From: Sphingobacterium tabacisoli
GTDB lineage: Bacteria; Bacteroidota; Bacteroidia; Sphingobacteriales; Sphingobacteriaceae
Direction: 5' to 3'
Length of the DNA: 64,000 nucleotides
Assembly: GCF_017908035.1 (NCBI RefSeq)
Contig: NZ_JAEQMU010000001.1
Location: 1,674,001 to 1,738,000, forward strand
This document shows positions 38,556 through 47,079 of this stretch, piece by piece. The translations under genes and the position numbers were made by a program. The notes beneath the pieces are model-generated. The model did not search any database, was not told the DNA's origin, and saw only the letters and a program-made list of their open reading frames with translations. The stretch's first letter is position 1. Every line of letters starts with the position of its first letter.

Positions 38556-39632
38556 TTAGATGCTGTATTTCCTATAGTGTTCGACATCAGCCAACAACTC
38601 TTTCAGGATATCTGCTGTCGATCGCTCACTAAACTGAGGCAATGACTGTCCCGTCCATAGATTTAAAAAATCTACGTTTTCATTACGTTTTGCTACAGCA
38701 CGAAGCACTCCCGTAATTTTATTTTGATAGGGATAGGGAAGAATGTAACCACTATCGTCTATTGCTTCTGTAAACGTATTTTTTATCCCCCTTGCATATC
38801 TACCGGAGAAACTCTTCGTAAGAATAACATCTTCTTCTCTAGCACTGATCAATCGTTGTTTCTCAAAATATTTCAGGGAGCTTTCAGCAGAAGCACATAA
38901 TAAACTTCCGATCTGAAATCCTTTTGCACCCAAAACCTGAGCAGCTAATATTGTTCTTCCGTTGGATAGACCTCCTGCATAGATTAAAGGCACATCTACC
39001 GTATCATATACTTGCGATAACAGCGAAAATCCTCCGATTTGTAGAATCCCCTCGTCCGCAAAACTGCCTCTATGCCCTCCTGCTTCGATTCCCTGTACAC
39101 AAATAAGGTCGATACCGGATTTTTCTAAAATCATAGCCTCCCGCACACTGGTACATGTACCAATCAATATACACCCCACAGCTTTGAGACGTGCAATACT
39201 GGCTTCGTCCAAATTCCCAAAAGTGAAACTGACAATCTTGCACTTCTCTTCAATAGCAACGTCCACTAGGCTATGATATTCGTTTATCTTGAATGCGGAT
39301 AGTTCAGGAATAACAACTTCAATGCTATGCTGAGCTGCAAAAGTCTCTAAAAATGCTTTGACCTCTCCATATTTCCTTACTAATTCGGGGGTAACTTCTG
39401 GTATGCGATGCACAAATAGATTAACCGCAAAAGGCTTGTCGGTAAGTTTCCTGATCGCTCGAATCGCTTGTACTGCCATATCTGCATCGATATCAGCCAG
39501 TGCCAATGAGCCCAAACAACCAGCTTGTGCCGCTGCTACAGCCATATCTACGGTAGAAACCCCAAACATCGGTGCTTGTATCAATGGATATTGTATTCCT
39601 AATAATTGTATAAATTCCTTATCCCAATGCAT
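38556..39632 (-). CDS. Nitronate monooxygenase (FMN-dependent)
   Basis: 358 aa TIM barrel of the NMO/2-nitropropane dioxygenase family. The N-terminus GIQYPLIQAPMFGVSTVDMA, the FMN phosphate site GGLSNGRTILAAQVLGAKGF (about 225-244) and VQGIEAGGHRGS (about 180-191, with the conserved His) are intact. It oxidises alkyl nitronates such as propionate-3-nitronate to harmless products. It is divergent from the Crp/Fnr gene and next to an AhpD-like gene, which suggests a detoxification cluster. Confidence 0.92.
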   Translation of the reverse strand: MHWDKEFIQLLGIQYPLIQAPMFGVSTVDMAVAAAQAGCLGSLALADIDADMAVQAIRAIRKLTDKPFAVNLFVHRIPEVTPELVRKYGEVKAFLETFAAQHSIEVVIPELSAFKINEYHSLVDVAIEEKCKIVSFTFGNLDEASIARLKAVGCILIGTCTSVREAMILEKSGIDLICVQGIEAGGHRGSFADEGILQIGGFSLLSQVYDTVDVPLIYAGGLSNGRTILAAQVLGAKGFQIGSLLCASAESSLKYFEKQRLISAREEDVILTKSFSGRYARGIKNTFTEAIDDSGYILPYPYQNKITGVLRAVAKRNENVDFLNLWTGQSLPQFSERSTADILKELLADVEHYRKYSI

Positions 39633-39738
39633 ATGTAAAAGATTACTTATCGCCTACTAAAGGTGTTCCTACAAAAATAGTACTATTTCGCTCAAGCTTC
39701 ATTCCTTCCAAACAAACATTTTTAACGTATCTTGCATA

Positions 39739-40314
39739 ATGGCAAAAGATTTATTCCAACATATCAATCAATTTGTAAAAGTCGAAGAAGAGGAATTTAT
39801 AGAGATGATTCCCTATTTTGAGCAGGAAGTCTTCCATAAAAAAGACCTTGTGATGCATCTAGGTGAACACCATCCTAAAGAATATTTTGTCATAACAGGT
39901 TGTCTTCATATGTACTTTATAGATCCACAGGGAATAGAACATACGGTTCAATTTGGTTTACAAAAGTGGTGGATAGCAGACTACCTCGCCCTTCAAAGGA
40001 AACAACCTGCCGAATTTTATATACAAGCCGTAGAAAACACCCAATTATACAGCATTACCGCAACAAAAAGAGAAAAATTACTTGCCGCTTTCCCAAAGAT
40101 GGAGTCTTACTTTCGAACAGTATATCAGATAGCTTACGGTGCCTATCAAACTCGCATGAAATACATATTGAGCTACAGTAAGGAAGATATATATCTTCAG
40201 TTCAAAGATGCTTTTCCTGACTTCGTAAACAGCGTTCCACAATACCTCATCGCGAGTTACCTCGGACTTTCGGCCGAGTATGTCAGTAAACTAAGGCGTA
40301 AAATCACTTCTTGA
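39739..40314 (+). CDS. Crp/Fnr-family transcriptional regulator
   Basis: 191 aa. Cyclic-nucleotide-binding-like domain about 25-125 (FVITGCLHMYFIDPQGIEHTVQFG) and a C-terminal HTH about 150-190 (SVPQYLIASYLGLSAEYVSKLRRK). It lacks the FNR cysteines, so redox sensing through an Fe-S cluster is not expected, and the ligand is unknown. It is divergent from nitronate monooxygenase and just upstream of the AhpD-like gene. A palindrome at its 3' end could be its operator. Confidence 0.9.
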   Translation: MAKDLFQHINQFVKVEEEEFIEMIPYFEQEVFHKKDLVMHLGEHHPKEYFVITGCLHMYFIDPQGIEHTVQFGLQKWWIADYLALQRKQPAEFYIQAVENTQLYSITATKREKLLAAFPKMESYFRTVYQIAYGAYQTRMKYILSYSKEDIYLQFKDAFPDFVNSVPQYLIASYLGLSAEYVSKLRRKITS

Positions 40315-40325
40315 ACCTGTTCAAG
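40310..40325. promoter_or_regulatory. Perfect palindrome between the Crp/Fnr and AhpD-like genes
   Basis: CTTGAAC-CT-GTTCAAG spans the stop codon of the regulator and lies about 20 bases upstream of the -7 box of the AhpD-like gene, where a -33 box would be. The TTGAA...TTCAA form resembles Crp/Fnr-family operators (TTGAT...ATCAA), so autoregulated control of the AhpD-like gene is plausible. A T run follows, so weak terminator activity is the alternative. Confidence 0.45.
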
Positions 40326-40346
40326 TTTTTAAACATGTCATAACTG

Positions 40347-40354
40347 TACCTTTG
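40347..40354 (+). promoter_or_regulatory. -7 box (TACCTTTG) of the AhpD-like gene
   Basis: Exact TANNTTTG match 23 bases before the ATG at 40377. Confidence 0.55.
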
Positions 40355-40376
40355 ATATATCAAAAAATAATAGATC

Positions 40377-40853
40377 ATGGCACAACGATTAAACTACAGT
40401 TCATTCATTCCTGCGACCTATGGCAAACTCATAGAACTAGATACCCTAGCAGGCAATTCATCATTAGACAATCTTCTTATACATTTGGTGCGTTTGCGGG
40501 CATCCCAGATAAATGGGTGCTTATTCTGTGTTGATATCCATGCTAAACAAGCTGTCCGCGATGGTGAAAATCGCCTTCGTTTACTACATCTCACAGGCTG
40601 GCAAGAGTCTGACCTATTTTCAGTAAAAGAGAAAGCGGCCCTGTTATGGACAGAAGCTCTGACGCACCTTAGCCCAGAAAGCACAAACGACAACCTATAC
40701 CAATCTGTAAAAGCACATTTCTCTGATGCAGAGATGGCTCAATTGACGATGATTATTACTCTTATCAATGCGTTGAATCGCTTTGGGGTAGGATTCCGTG
40801 CGCAACCTGGCACATTGGATAAAGTATTGGGATTGGATAGCATAACGCTATAA
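40377..40853 (+). CDS. AhpD-like carboxymuconolactone-decarboxylase-family protein
   Basis: 158 aa. The family motif is LRASQINGCLFCVDIHAKQA (about 42-61), with the redox pair Cys-x-x-Cys and the following His of AhpD-type alkylhydroperoxidase-related proteins. It probably reduces peroxides or acts as a disulphide carrier. The adjacent Crp/Fnr regulator and nitronate monooxygenase suggest an oxidant or nitro-compound response unit. Confidence 0.9.
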   Translation: MAQRLNYSSFIPATYGKLIELDTLAGNSSLDNLLIHLVRLRASQINGCLFCVDIHAKQAVRDGENRLRLLHLTGWQESDLFSVKEKAALLWTEALTHLSPESTNDNLYQSVKAHFSDAEMAQLTMIITLINALNRFGVGFRAQPGTLDKVLGLDSITL

Positions 40854-40876
40854 AAGAAAATTAAAGATAAAATAAT

Positions 40877-40913
40877 ACATCAAAAATACTAATAATATTA
40901 GTATTTTTGATGT
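40877..40913. promoter_or_regulatory. 17-bp perfect inverted repeat over the radical-SAM promoter
   Basis: The arms 40877-40893 and 40897-40913 are exact reverse complements (half site ACATCAAAAATACTAAT) with a 3-base centre AAT. The right arm contains the -7 box TATTTTTG (40902-40909) and ends one base before the ATG at 40915. It looks like an operator covering the promoter. It might also fold in RNA read through from the AhpD-like gene. Confidence 0.6.
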
Positions 40914-40914
40914 T

Positions 40915-42162
40915 ATGGAAAGACTCGAAGAAAAACTAAAAATTCTTGCTGATGCCGCAAAATATGATGTGAGTTGCAGTTCATCGGGATCCAAAAGGAA
41001 AAATACAGGAGGGATAGGTGACGCCTCCCATTCAGGGATTTGTCACACCTACACAGAAGATGGGCGATGTGTATCCCTTCTAAAGATACTTTTGACCAAT
41101 CATTGTATCTATGACTGCGCTTTCTGTGTCAGTAGACGTTCAAACGATATTCAACGGGCAGCCTTTACTGTCGAAGAAGTTGTACAACTAACAATGAACT
41201 TCTATCGACGCAATTACATTGAAGGGCTGTTCTTGAGTTCCGGTATATTCAAAAATGCTGATTACACTATGGAAAGGCTACTCCGTATTGCCAAAAAGCT
41301 TCGCACCGAAGAGCGCTATAATGGATATATACATCTCAAGACTATCCCCGGAGCAAGCGAAGAACTCATACAACAAGCTGGACTATATGTAGACAGGATG
41401 AGTATTAATTTGGAGCTTCCTACGGATGCTGGATTAAAACTAGTAGCTCCAGAAAAGGACCACGATTCAGTTAGAAAACCGTTGGCTTTTGTGAACGACA
41501 AATTAAAACAATATAAAAACGAAAAAAAGAGCCTCAAACATATCCCTTCTTTTGTTCCGGCAGGACAAAGTACACAGATGGTAATTGGTGCAACTCCCGA
41601 AAACGACTATGAGATTATGCAGGTGGCTGACGATTTTTACACCAACTATAACTTAAAAAGAGTCTACTACTCCGGATATATTCCGATTGCAAATACAGAT
41701 AGTCTACTCCCGCAAATAGGAACGAAACCTCCCCTTGTTCGAGAAAACAGATTGTACCAGACCGATTGGTTAATGCGTTTCTACGGATTTAAGATTCACG
41801 AGATTTTAAATCCCGAATTCCAGAATCTAGATCTAGAGATAGATCCTAAATTAAGCTGGGCATTACGTCACCCCCATCTGTTCCCAATCGATATAAACAC
41901 AGCAGACTACTGGACCATTATACGCATCCCAGGTATAGGAAGACAATCAGCAATGAAAATAATCCAAGCACGAAAATTTGGAAAACTCCGCGAGTACCAG
42001 TTAAAAAAAATGGGCATAGCCTACAATCGCGCCCGGCACTTTATGATATGTGCAGACTCCCTAATCACTTTGGGCGATATAAAAATGGATAATGTGCGCA
42101 GGCATATTCTACAGGGCACACTTCATAACCAGTCTTCAGCGACACAACTATCTTTATTTTAG
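40915..42162 (+). CDS. Putative DNA modification/repair radical SAM protein
   Basis: 415 aa. The radical-SAM cluster is Cys-x3-Cys-x2-Cys in LLTNHCIYDCAFC (about 60-72). The N-terminal ILADAAKYDVSCSSSGSKR is the hallmark of the family annotated as putative DNA modification/repair radical SAM protein. A helix-hairpin-helix at about 340-375 (IIRIPGIGRQSAMKIIQARKF) suggests DNA binding. The gene behind it is the family's usual partner (DUF4130). The -7 box is so close that the message may be leaderless. The reaction is not known. Confidence 0.9.
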   Translation: MERLEEKLKILADAAKYDVSCSSSGSKRKNTGGIGDASHSGICHTYTEDGRCVSLLKILLTNHCIYDCAFCVSRRSNDIQRAAFTVEEVVQLTMNFYRRNYIEGLFLSSGIFKNADYTMERLLRIAKKLRTEERYNGYIHLKTIPGASEELIQQAGLYVDRMSINLELPTDAGLKLVAPEKDHDSVRKPLAFVNDKLKQYKNEKKSLKHIPSFVPAGQSTQMVIGATPENDYEIMQVADDFYTNYNLKRVYYSGYIPIANTDSLLPQIGTKPPLVRENRLYQTDWLMRFYGFKIHEILNPEFQNLDLEIDPKLSWALRHPHLFPIDINTADYWTIIRIPGIGRQSAMKIIQARKFGKLREYQLKKMGIAYNRARHFMICADSLITLGDIKMDNVRRHILQGTLHNQSSATQLSLF

Positions 42163-42163
42163 T

Positions 42164-42934
42164 ATGATCTATAGTTACGACGGCAGTTATCAAGGACTTC
42201 TTACAGCTGTATTCACCGCTTTTGAATACAAAGAGTATAATGTAAAACTAGCGCTAGATTCTGAGCTACAAGGAGCCTTGTTTGATCAAATCAAACACAT
42301 CAGCTCCGACACTACCAAATCAAACCGTGTATATCAAGGATTATATAAAATACTTCCCCCAAACAAGGCTATGGACTTTTGGAGGGCTTTTCTTTCCGAA
42401 GACCCCGAAATACGGCAGACCATCTTCGAATTGATAATAAAAAGTTTTAAAAACGATATTTCCATCCTTCAAAATTATGGTGACGAAAGGGTATTAAGAT
42501 TCCATCAGGCACTACGAAAAGTCAATCGAGAACGTCATCGCATGAAAGCTTTTGTCAGATTCCAAAAAGACGCCAACGGAATGTACGTCTCCATCGTAGA
42601 ACCAGACTTTAATGTCTTACCTTTGATCATATCCTTTTTTAAAAACCGATATGCCGATCAACCGTGGTTAATATATGACAACAAACGCCAATACGGTATA
42701 CTTTATGACCTGCACACAGTAACCGAAGTGACCATAACCAAAGAACAGTCAAAGGCATTACAACATCCCGGACAGCATATTGAAGTTGATGCAACAGATA
42801 GCCTATACACAAAATTATGGCAAAGCTATTTCAAAAGCACGAACATCGAAGCCCGAAAAAATCTAAAACTACACCTACAACATGTACCCAAAAGATATTG
42901 GAAATATCTGCCCGAAAAATTAGATAAAGATTAA
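42164..42934 (+). CDS. DUF4130 (TIGR03915-type) DNA-metabolism protein
   Basis: 256 aa from the ATG at 42164, one base after the radical-SAM stop, so the pair is coupled. A longer in-frame start inside the upstream gene is unlikely. The family start MIYSYDGSYQGLLTAVFTAF and PLIISFFKNRYADQPWLIYD are clear. In other bacteria this domain is fused to a uracil-DNA glycosylase domain or stands beside a radical-SAM gene as here. No glycosylase is fused in this copy, so any base-removal step must come from elsewhere. Confidence 0.9.
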   Translation: MIYSYDGSYQGLLTAVFTAFEYKEYNVKLALDSELQGALFDQIKHISSDTTKSNRVYQGLYKILPPNKAMDFWRAFLSEDPEIRQTIFELIIKSFKNDISILQNYGDERVLRFHQALRKVNRERHRMKAFVRFQKDANGMYVSIVEPDFNVLPLIISFFKNRYADQPWLIYDNKRQYGILYDLHTVTEVTITKEQSKALQHPGQHIEVDATDSLYTKLWQSYFKSTNIEARKNLKLHLQHVPKRYWKYLPEKLDKD

Positions 42935-43016
42935 AGCAACTGAAATCCGCACTGACCCTTCTTTTTTTTGTAGATTCGCTACCTCAAACTTAAACACTAA
43001 TTTTTCAAATCTTAAC

Positions 43017-44006
43017 ATGAACAATAAAGCTAAAGATATTTTGAGGATAGGTATCGTGGGGTATGGCAACCTCGGAAAAGGCGTAGAAAAAGCAATCAAG
43101 CAGAATCCCGATATGGAGCTTATAGCTGTATTTACAAGAAGACCGCCTGCAACACTTCACTGCGAAGGCCCAGCTATCGCGATGGACTACATAACAGACT
43201 ATCAGGACAAAATAGATGTAATGATACTCTGTGGCGGTTCGTCTACGGACCTCCCTGAACAAGTATTGGAAGTTTCTAAGTTATTTAATACCGTTGACAG
43301 TTTTGATACACACGCCAAGATACCCGAATACTTCGACAAAGTAAACGATTGTACCAAAGCATCTAATACGTTAAGTCTTATTTCTACAGGATGGGATCCG
43401 GGCTTATTTTCCTTAGCAAGATTGATTGGACAAAGCGTACTCCCAGAAGGTGAGGACTATACCTTCTGGGGCAAAGGGTTGAGTCAAGGGCATTCGGATG
43501 CTGTAAGAAGAGTAGCCGGTGTCAAAAATGGCGTACAATATACCATACCTATTGATAGTGCGTTGGAAAAGGTCCGTTCGGGCGAAAACTCGATCCTGTC
43601 AACCGCAGAAAAACACAAACGTGTATGTTATCTAGTTGCAGAAGAAGGGGCAGATAAAGAAGCTATTGAAAAAACGATAAAAACAATGCCCAATTACTTC
43701 GCCGATTACGACACGACAGTGCATTTTATCAGTGAAGAAGAGCTGGTACAAAACCACAATACAATGCCACATGGAGGAATCGTATTCCGTTCTGGCGTAT
43801 CCGGCAGTGGAGCCAAGCAACGTATTGAATTTAGTTTGACCCTGGAAAGCAATCCTGAATTCACAGCCAGTGTATTGGTAGCATGTGCTCGTGCAGTAGG
43901 CAAAATGGCTAAACAAGGACAGACCGGTGCCCGTACCGTATTGGATATACCTCTGTCTTATCTATCTCCAAGATCTGAGGAAGAACTACGCCGTACATTA
44001 CTATAG
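43017..44006 (+). CDS. ddh: meso-Diaminopimelate D-dehydrogenase
   Basis: 329 aa, the usual length. The N-terminal Rossmann motif GIVGYGNLGKGVE (about 12-24) binds NADP. CGGSSTDLPEQ and STGWDPGLFSLARLIGQ are strongly conserved in DapDH. It converts tetrahydrodipicolinate plus ammonia to meso-DAP in one step, for peptidoglycan and lysine, and is a common alternative to the DapL or succinylase route in Bacteroidota. It is monocistronic and ends at a strong terminator. Confidence 0.95.
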   Translation: MNNKAKDILRIGIVGYGNLGKGVEKAIKQNPDMELIAVFTRRPPATLHCEGPAIAMDYITDYQDKIDVMILCGGSSTDLPEQVLEVSKLFNTVDSFDTHAKIPEYFDKVNDCTKASNTLSLISTGWDPGLFSLARLIGQSVLPEGEDYTFWGKGLSQGHSDAVRRVAGVKNGVQYTIPIDSALEKVRSGENSILSTAEKHKRVCYLVAEEGADKEAIEKTIKTMPNYFADYDTTVHFISEEELVQNHNTMPHGGIVFRSGVSGSGAKQRIEFSLTLESNPEFTASVLVACARAVGKMAKQGQTGARTVLDIPLSYLSPRSEEELRRTLL

Positions 44007-44033
44007 GTGTAGTATACTCCCCTAATATTATCA

Positions 44034-44076
44034 TTAAGAAAATCGAGACCTATAAGCTTAGTCTCGATTTTCTTAA
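44034..44076. terminator. Bidirectional terminator between ddh and the DUF3575-like gene
   Basis: A 16-bp perfect stem (44034-44049 with 44061-44076) and an 11-base loop, with an A/T-rich outer end giving T runs for both convergent genes. Confidence 0.85.
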
Positions 44077-44086
44077 ATTAAGGCTG

Positions 44087-44875
44087 TTAAAACCGATACC
44101 CGACTGATAGTCCCGAACGAATACCTGCCCATGGACTATTCGACACCTTCACATCGACACCTTCTCCATGCACCTCATACTTCATTTTAACAGATACTGG
44201 CAAATCGGATAAAGCATCCTTGATGTCATCCAATTCTTTGCGTATTTGTTCTTGTTCATCTGCTGTAAGCTTCTTCTGTCCACCCAGACTACCTTTTGCA
44301 AACCCATATCCAGGTCCGATCAACCTCCAGTCTAAATGCAAATTATCTGTTAAGCGAAAATTAAACCCTATAGAAAATCCAGCGGTATACGCGTTCAGGC
44401 TACCCTTGACAGGTATAGAACCATTTTCTTTAAATATCTGTCCACCAGCAGTCAATTCGAGATCATAGTTTAACGGCGCCCGTAACGAATAATTTGTATA
44501 CTTTAGATATGGCGCAACATAGAATCCACGAAATGGTCCACGTTTAGAAGTATAAAATCGAGCTTCAGGAGTAATAGAAAAATTACCGCTCTTGAAACCA
44601 TCTAAAAACTCATTTAAGTCATCGTTATCAACGACATCCCGTACTGTAGACAAAAAAGGCAACCCCTTGCTCGGCCTAAAACTGACAGCTCCTCCTACAG
44701 TAATTCGCTCCCTGATCATGCGTTCATATTCAAACGCGAATTTTCCGCTGACCAATGGAAGTACATTCAATTTGACCATGTTTTTAGGTTCAGAATCGAT
44801 TTGCTGTCCGAAAACGGAAGAGCCACAGAACAGTATAAAAATACTGCTAATAAAAAGTAAAGATTTTAATTTCAT
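44087..44875 (-). CDS. DUF3575-like outer-membrane protein
   Basis: 262 aa from the ATG at 44875. A perfect -7 box (TATATTTG) at 44897-44904 lies between this ATG and upstream in-frame codons, so the longer reading is excluded. Signal peptide ends VFGQQ. The rest resembles an outer-membrane barrel of the DUF3575 type: KNMVKLNVLPLVSGKFAFEYER (a family-typical opening), ARFYTSKRGPFRGFYVAPY, and a final AGIRSGLSVGYRF. The central helix (LTADEQEQIRKELDDIKDAL) is a likely insertion. Function unknown. Confidence 0.75.
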   Translation of the reverse strand: MKLKSLLFISSIFILFCGSSVFGQQIDSEPKNMVKLNVLPLVSGKFAFEYERMIRERITVGGAVSFRPSKGLPFLSTVRDVVDNDDLNEFLDGFKSGNFSITPEARFYTSKRGPFRGFYVAPYLKYTNYSLRAPLNYDLELTAGGQIFKENGSIPVKGSLNAYTAGFSIGFNFRLTDNLHLDWRLIGPGYGFAKGSLGGQKKLTADEQEQIRKELDDIKDALSDLPVSVKMKYEVHGEGVDVKVSNSPWAGIRSGLSVGYRF

Positions 44876-44896
44876 ATTATTGCTATTTGGTTGCGC

Positions 44897-44904
44897 CAAA
44901 TATA
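44897..44904 (-). promoter_or_regulatory. -7 box (TATATTTG) that sets the start of the DUF3575-like gene
   Basis: Exact TANNTTTG match on the minus strand, about 22 bases before the ATG at 44875. Confidence 0.6.
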
Positions 44905-44993
44905 AGTAATACGACATCATATACACATACCTAGAATTGGGTATTTATAGATAAATAATAGTACATCAGAAGAGTACCTTCTAGAAATAACAT

Positions 44994-45521
44994 TTAAAGA
45001 AATAGGACAAAATAATGCGATTTCAACGGCAAATCATCATGCTGATTATCCCCTTCATGCTGCTGTACAAAACCTTTTGCTTCAAAACTAGAGATCAAGG
45101 GGCTTTCTATATACTCATTAATCCAAATCCCTTCGTAAGAGCGACATACCTGTATACATTTGTCAAGCAAGGAATTCATCACTTCGTTGCTATGATATTT
45201 TTCCAAAACACCAAAATCAGCAATACGCACTACACGCTTTCCTTCGAGAATAGCTATTTTTTTGCCCTGTGTCGTTATTCGCGCATACCCCGCGGCAATA
45301 TCATCGACATAGACTACCAACCATTGATTGGACATACTATTCAACTCATCTACAAGAACCTTCAGATTAAACCTATCAGAAATATAGTCAACAAGAGTTT
45401 CCTTATCCAACAAATGTGTAAACTTCTCTATCGCTAACTCCTTTGTCAACACGTCGAGAACACGTGTACCTTCGTCTGTGGCAACGGTAAATTTTGTATT
45501 TATATTCATCTTCAAAAGCAT
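44994..45521 (-). CDS. GNAT-family N-acetyltransferase
   Basis: 175 aa; an ATG four codons in (45509) may be the real start. Motif A is degenerate: RIADFGVLEKYHSNEVMNSLLDKCI (about 100-124) takes the place of the Q/RxxGxG/A loop. LISSFEAKGFVQQHE corresponds to motif B. The substrate is unknown. It could be a divergent acetyltransferase with weakened CoA binding. Confidence 0.7.
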   Translation of the reverse strand: MLLKMNINTKFTVATDEGTRVLDVLTKELAIEKFTHLLDKETLVDYISDRFNLKVLVDELNSMSNQWLVVYVDDIAAGYARITTQGKKIAILEGKRVVRIADFGVLEKYHSNEVMNSLLDKCIQVCRSYEGIWINEYIESPLISSFEAKGFVQQHEGDNQHDDLPLKSHYFVLFL

Positions 45522-45596
45522 TATATTAAAACCACAAAGCTATGATGCACAGAGCAGACAATCGAGTACAAAACATAAAAGTAGAAACAGTACAGT

Positions 45597-47000
45597 TTAA
45601 CCTAGCCGTTCACCCAACCGTTGTATAGCTTCTTTCTTTTGATCCGAAAAGTTATCCGCAAAAACCATTCTAAAGCAAGTATCAAAATTGCCTGAGAAAG
45701 AAAACGTAAATCCAGGTGTAAACCGAATAGCGACCTCTTCACAATGTTTATAAAAGGCTTCCATATCCGTATTTAGGGGTAGCTGTACCCACAGGTTGTA
45801 GCCACCACGAGGGGGCTGCACAACTGTTCCCTGCGGTAGATACGAGCTTATCAGATGGATCGCAGTATAGGCATTGCGCGCCAGTTGCATCCGAAATGTA
45901 CGAAGATGACGGTCATAACTGCTATTACTTAATAAACGGCTTACCGTCTCCTGATAGATTGGAGAAACCGTACTACCTAATGCAAAGCGAATCTGTTCAG
46001 CGCGTTGGGTAAATTTCCCCGCAGCGAGCCACCCCACGCGAATACCAGGAGCTAAGGTCTTGGAATAGGAAGAATAGCTCATAACCAACCCACTCTTATC
46101 CATCCCTTTGATAGTAGATGGCCGCTTTCCATGAAAATACAAATCTCCACAGATATCGTTTTCAATTAAAGCAATACCATAATACACGATGATGTCCAAT
46201 AGCCTTTTCTTTTGATCATCAGACAGCAACGATCCCGTTGGATTATGAAAATTAGGAGTTACGACGACCGCTTTAATAGGACTATTAACACATGCCTTAT
46301 TAAAGAAATCAATATCAAAACCAACATCTACAAGCGTCGGTATTTCAATAACCTTCAGCTTTAACACGCGGATAATCTCAAGAACCGAAAAAACGCAAGG
46401 AGTCTCAATAGCAACCACATCCCCTGCTACACATACTGAAGCCAACGCAATATACAAAGCCTGTAGTCCTCCATCGGTAACGAACAACTCTTCTGGATGG
46501 AGAATCGTCTGGTAGGCGGCGGCCCGTTGGGCAATATTCGATTTCAAATCCATAGAACCACTTGCTGGATAATAACGCAACAAATTCGTTCCTTGCTCTC
46601 GAATAACCTGTTGCATTGTCCGTAAAAGCAGCTTTTGAGGCACCAACAAATCTCCTGGAGCGGCTACATTAAACTCGGATAACCTCCCTCTGTCATTCGA
46701 TCTTGTTGTTAATCCGAGATGCTTTTTAAAAGTAGCATCCCGAATTACAGGACGTCTTTTACCTTGTTCAGAGACAGACACAACGGATTGACTACGTACA
46801 TAATACCCCGACTTAGGAACATTGTCCACAAGACCACTCAGCACCAGATAATCATAACCACTTTGTACCGTACTGATACTAAGCCCATACTGTTCTTTTA
46901 ACATTCGCACGGAGGGCAATTTATAACCTGCCTTAAAAACTCCATCTTTTATGTTCTGCGCTATAGCTTTCGTAAAAACCTCAAATTTATAAGCCCCCAT
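45597..47000 (-). CDS. MocR-type regulator (GntR HTH plus PLP aminotransferase-like domain)
   Basis: 467 aa. GntR winged helix about 4-70 (YKLPSVRMLKEQYGLSISTV), then a fold-type I aminotransferase domain with the PLP lysine in SYSSYSKTLAPGIRVGW (about 310-326). MocR proteins such as PdxR and GabR sense PLP or its adducts and bind direct repeats. The gene is divergent from dxs with only 79 bp between starts, and repeats of CTGTACC lie there. Regulation of dxs, and of itself, is the most likely role. Confidence 0.93.
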   Translation of the reverse strand: MGAYKFEVFTKAIAQNIKDGVFKAGYKLPSVRMLKEQYGLSISTVQSGYDYLVLSGLVDNVPKSGYYVRSQSVVSVSEQGKRRPVIRDATFKKHLGLTTRSNDRGRLSEFNVAAPGDLLVPQKLLLRTMQQVIREQGTNLLRYYPASGSMDLKSNIAQRAAAYQTILHPEELFVTDGGLQALYIALASVCVAGDVVAIETPCVFSVLEIIRVLKLKVIEIPTLVDVGFDIDFFNKACVNSPIKAVVVTPNFHNPTGSLLSDDQKKRLLDIIVYYGIALIENDICGDLYFHGKRPSTIKGMDKSGLVMSYSSYSKTLAPGIRVGWLAAGKFTQRAEQIRFALGSTVSPIYQETVSRLLSNSSYDRHLRTFRMQLARNAYTAIHLISSYLPQGTVVQPPRGGYNLWVQLPLNTDMEAFYKHCEEVAIRFTPGFTFSFSGNFDTCFRMVFADNFSDQKKEAIQRLGERLG

Positions 47001-47061
47001 CTGTACCGATTATATTTACAGTTTCTGTACCTGTATCACAAACCTAAGAAATATAAATTTG
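47001..47061. promoter_or_regulatory. Direct repeats and dxs promoter in the mocR-dxs intergenic region
   Basis: CTGTACC occurs at 47001-47007 and 47025-47031, 24 bases apart. A degenerate third copy CTGTATC overlaps the second by one base (47031-47037). The -7 box TAAATTTG (47054-47061) is 19 bases before the dxs ATG. The repeats fit a MocR operator placed to control dxs and to block its own start. Confidence 0.55.
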
Positions 47062-47079
47062 TAATAAAAAGATAGCGAG

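Noticed and set aside
42092..42163. Longer start of the DUF4130 gene inside the radical-SAM gene
   Set aside because: The family N-terminus begins at 42164 and the extra residues read as out-of-frame radical-SAM sequence.
44876..44926. Longer N-terminus of the DUF3575-like protein
   Set aside because: A perfect -7 box lies inside it and the signal peptide begins only at 44875.
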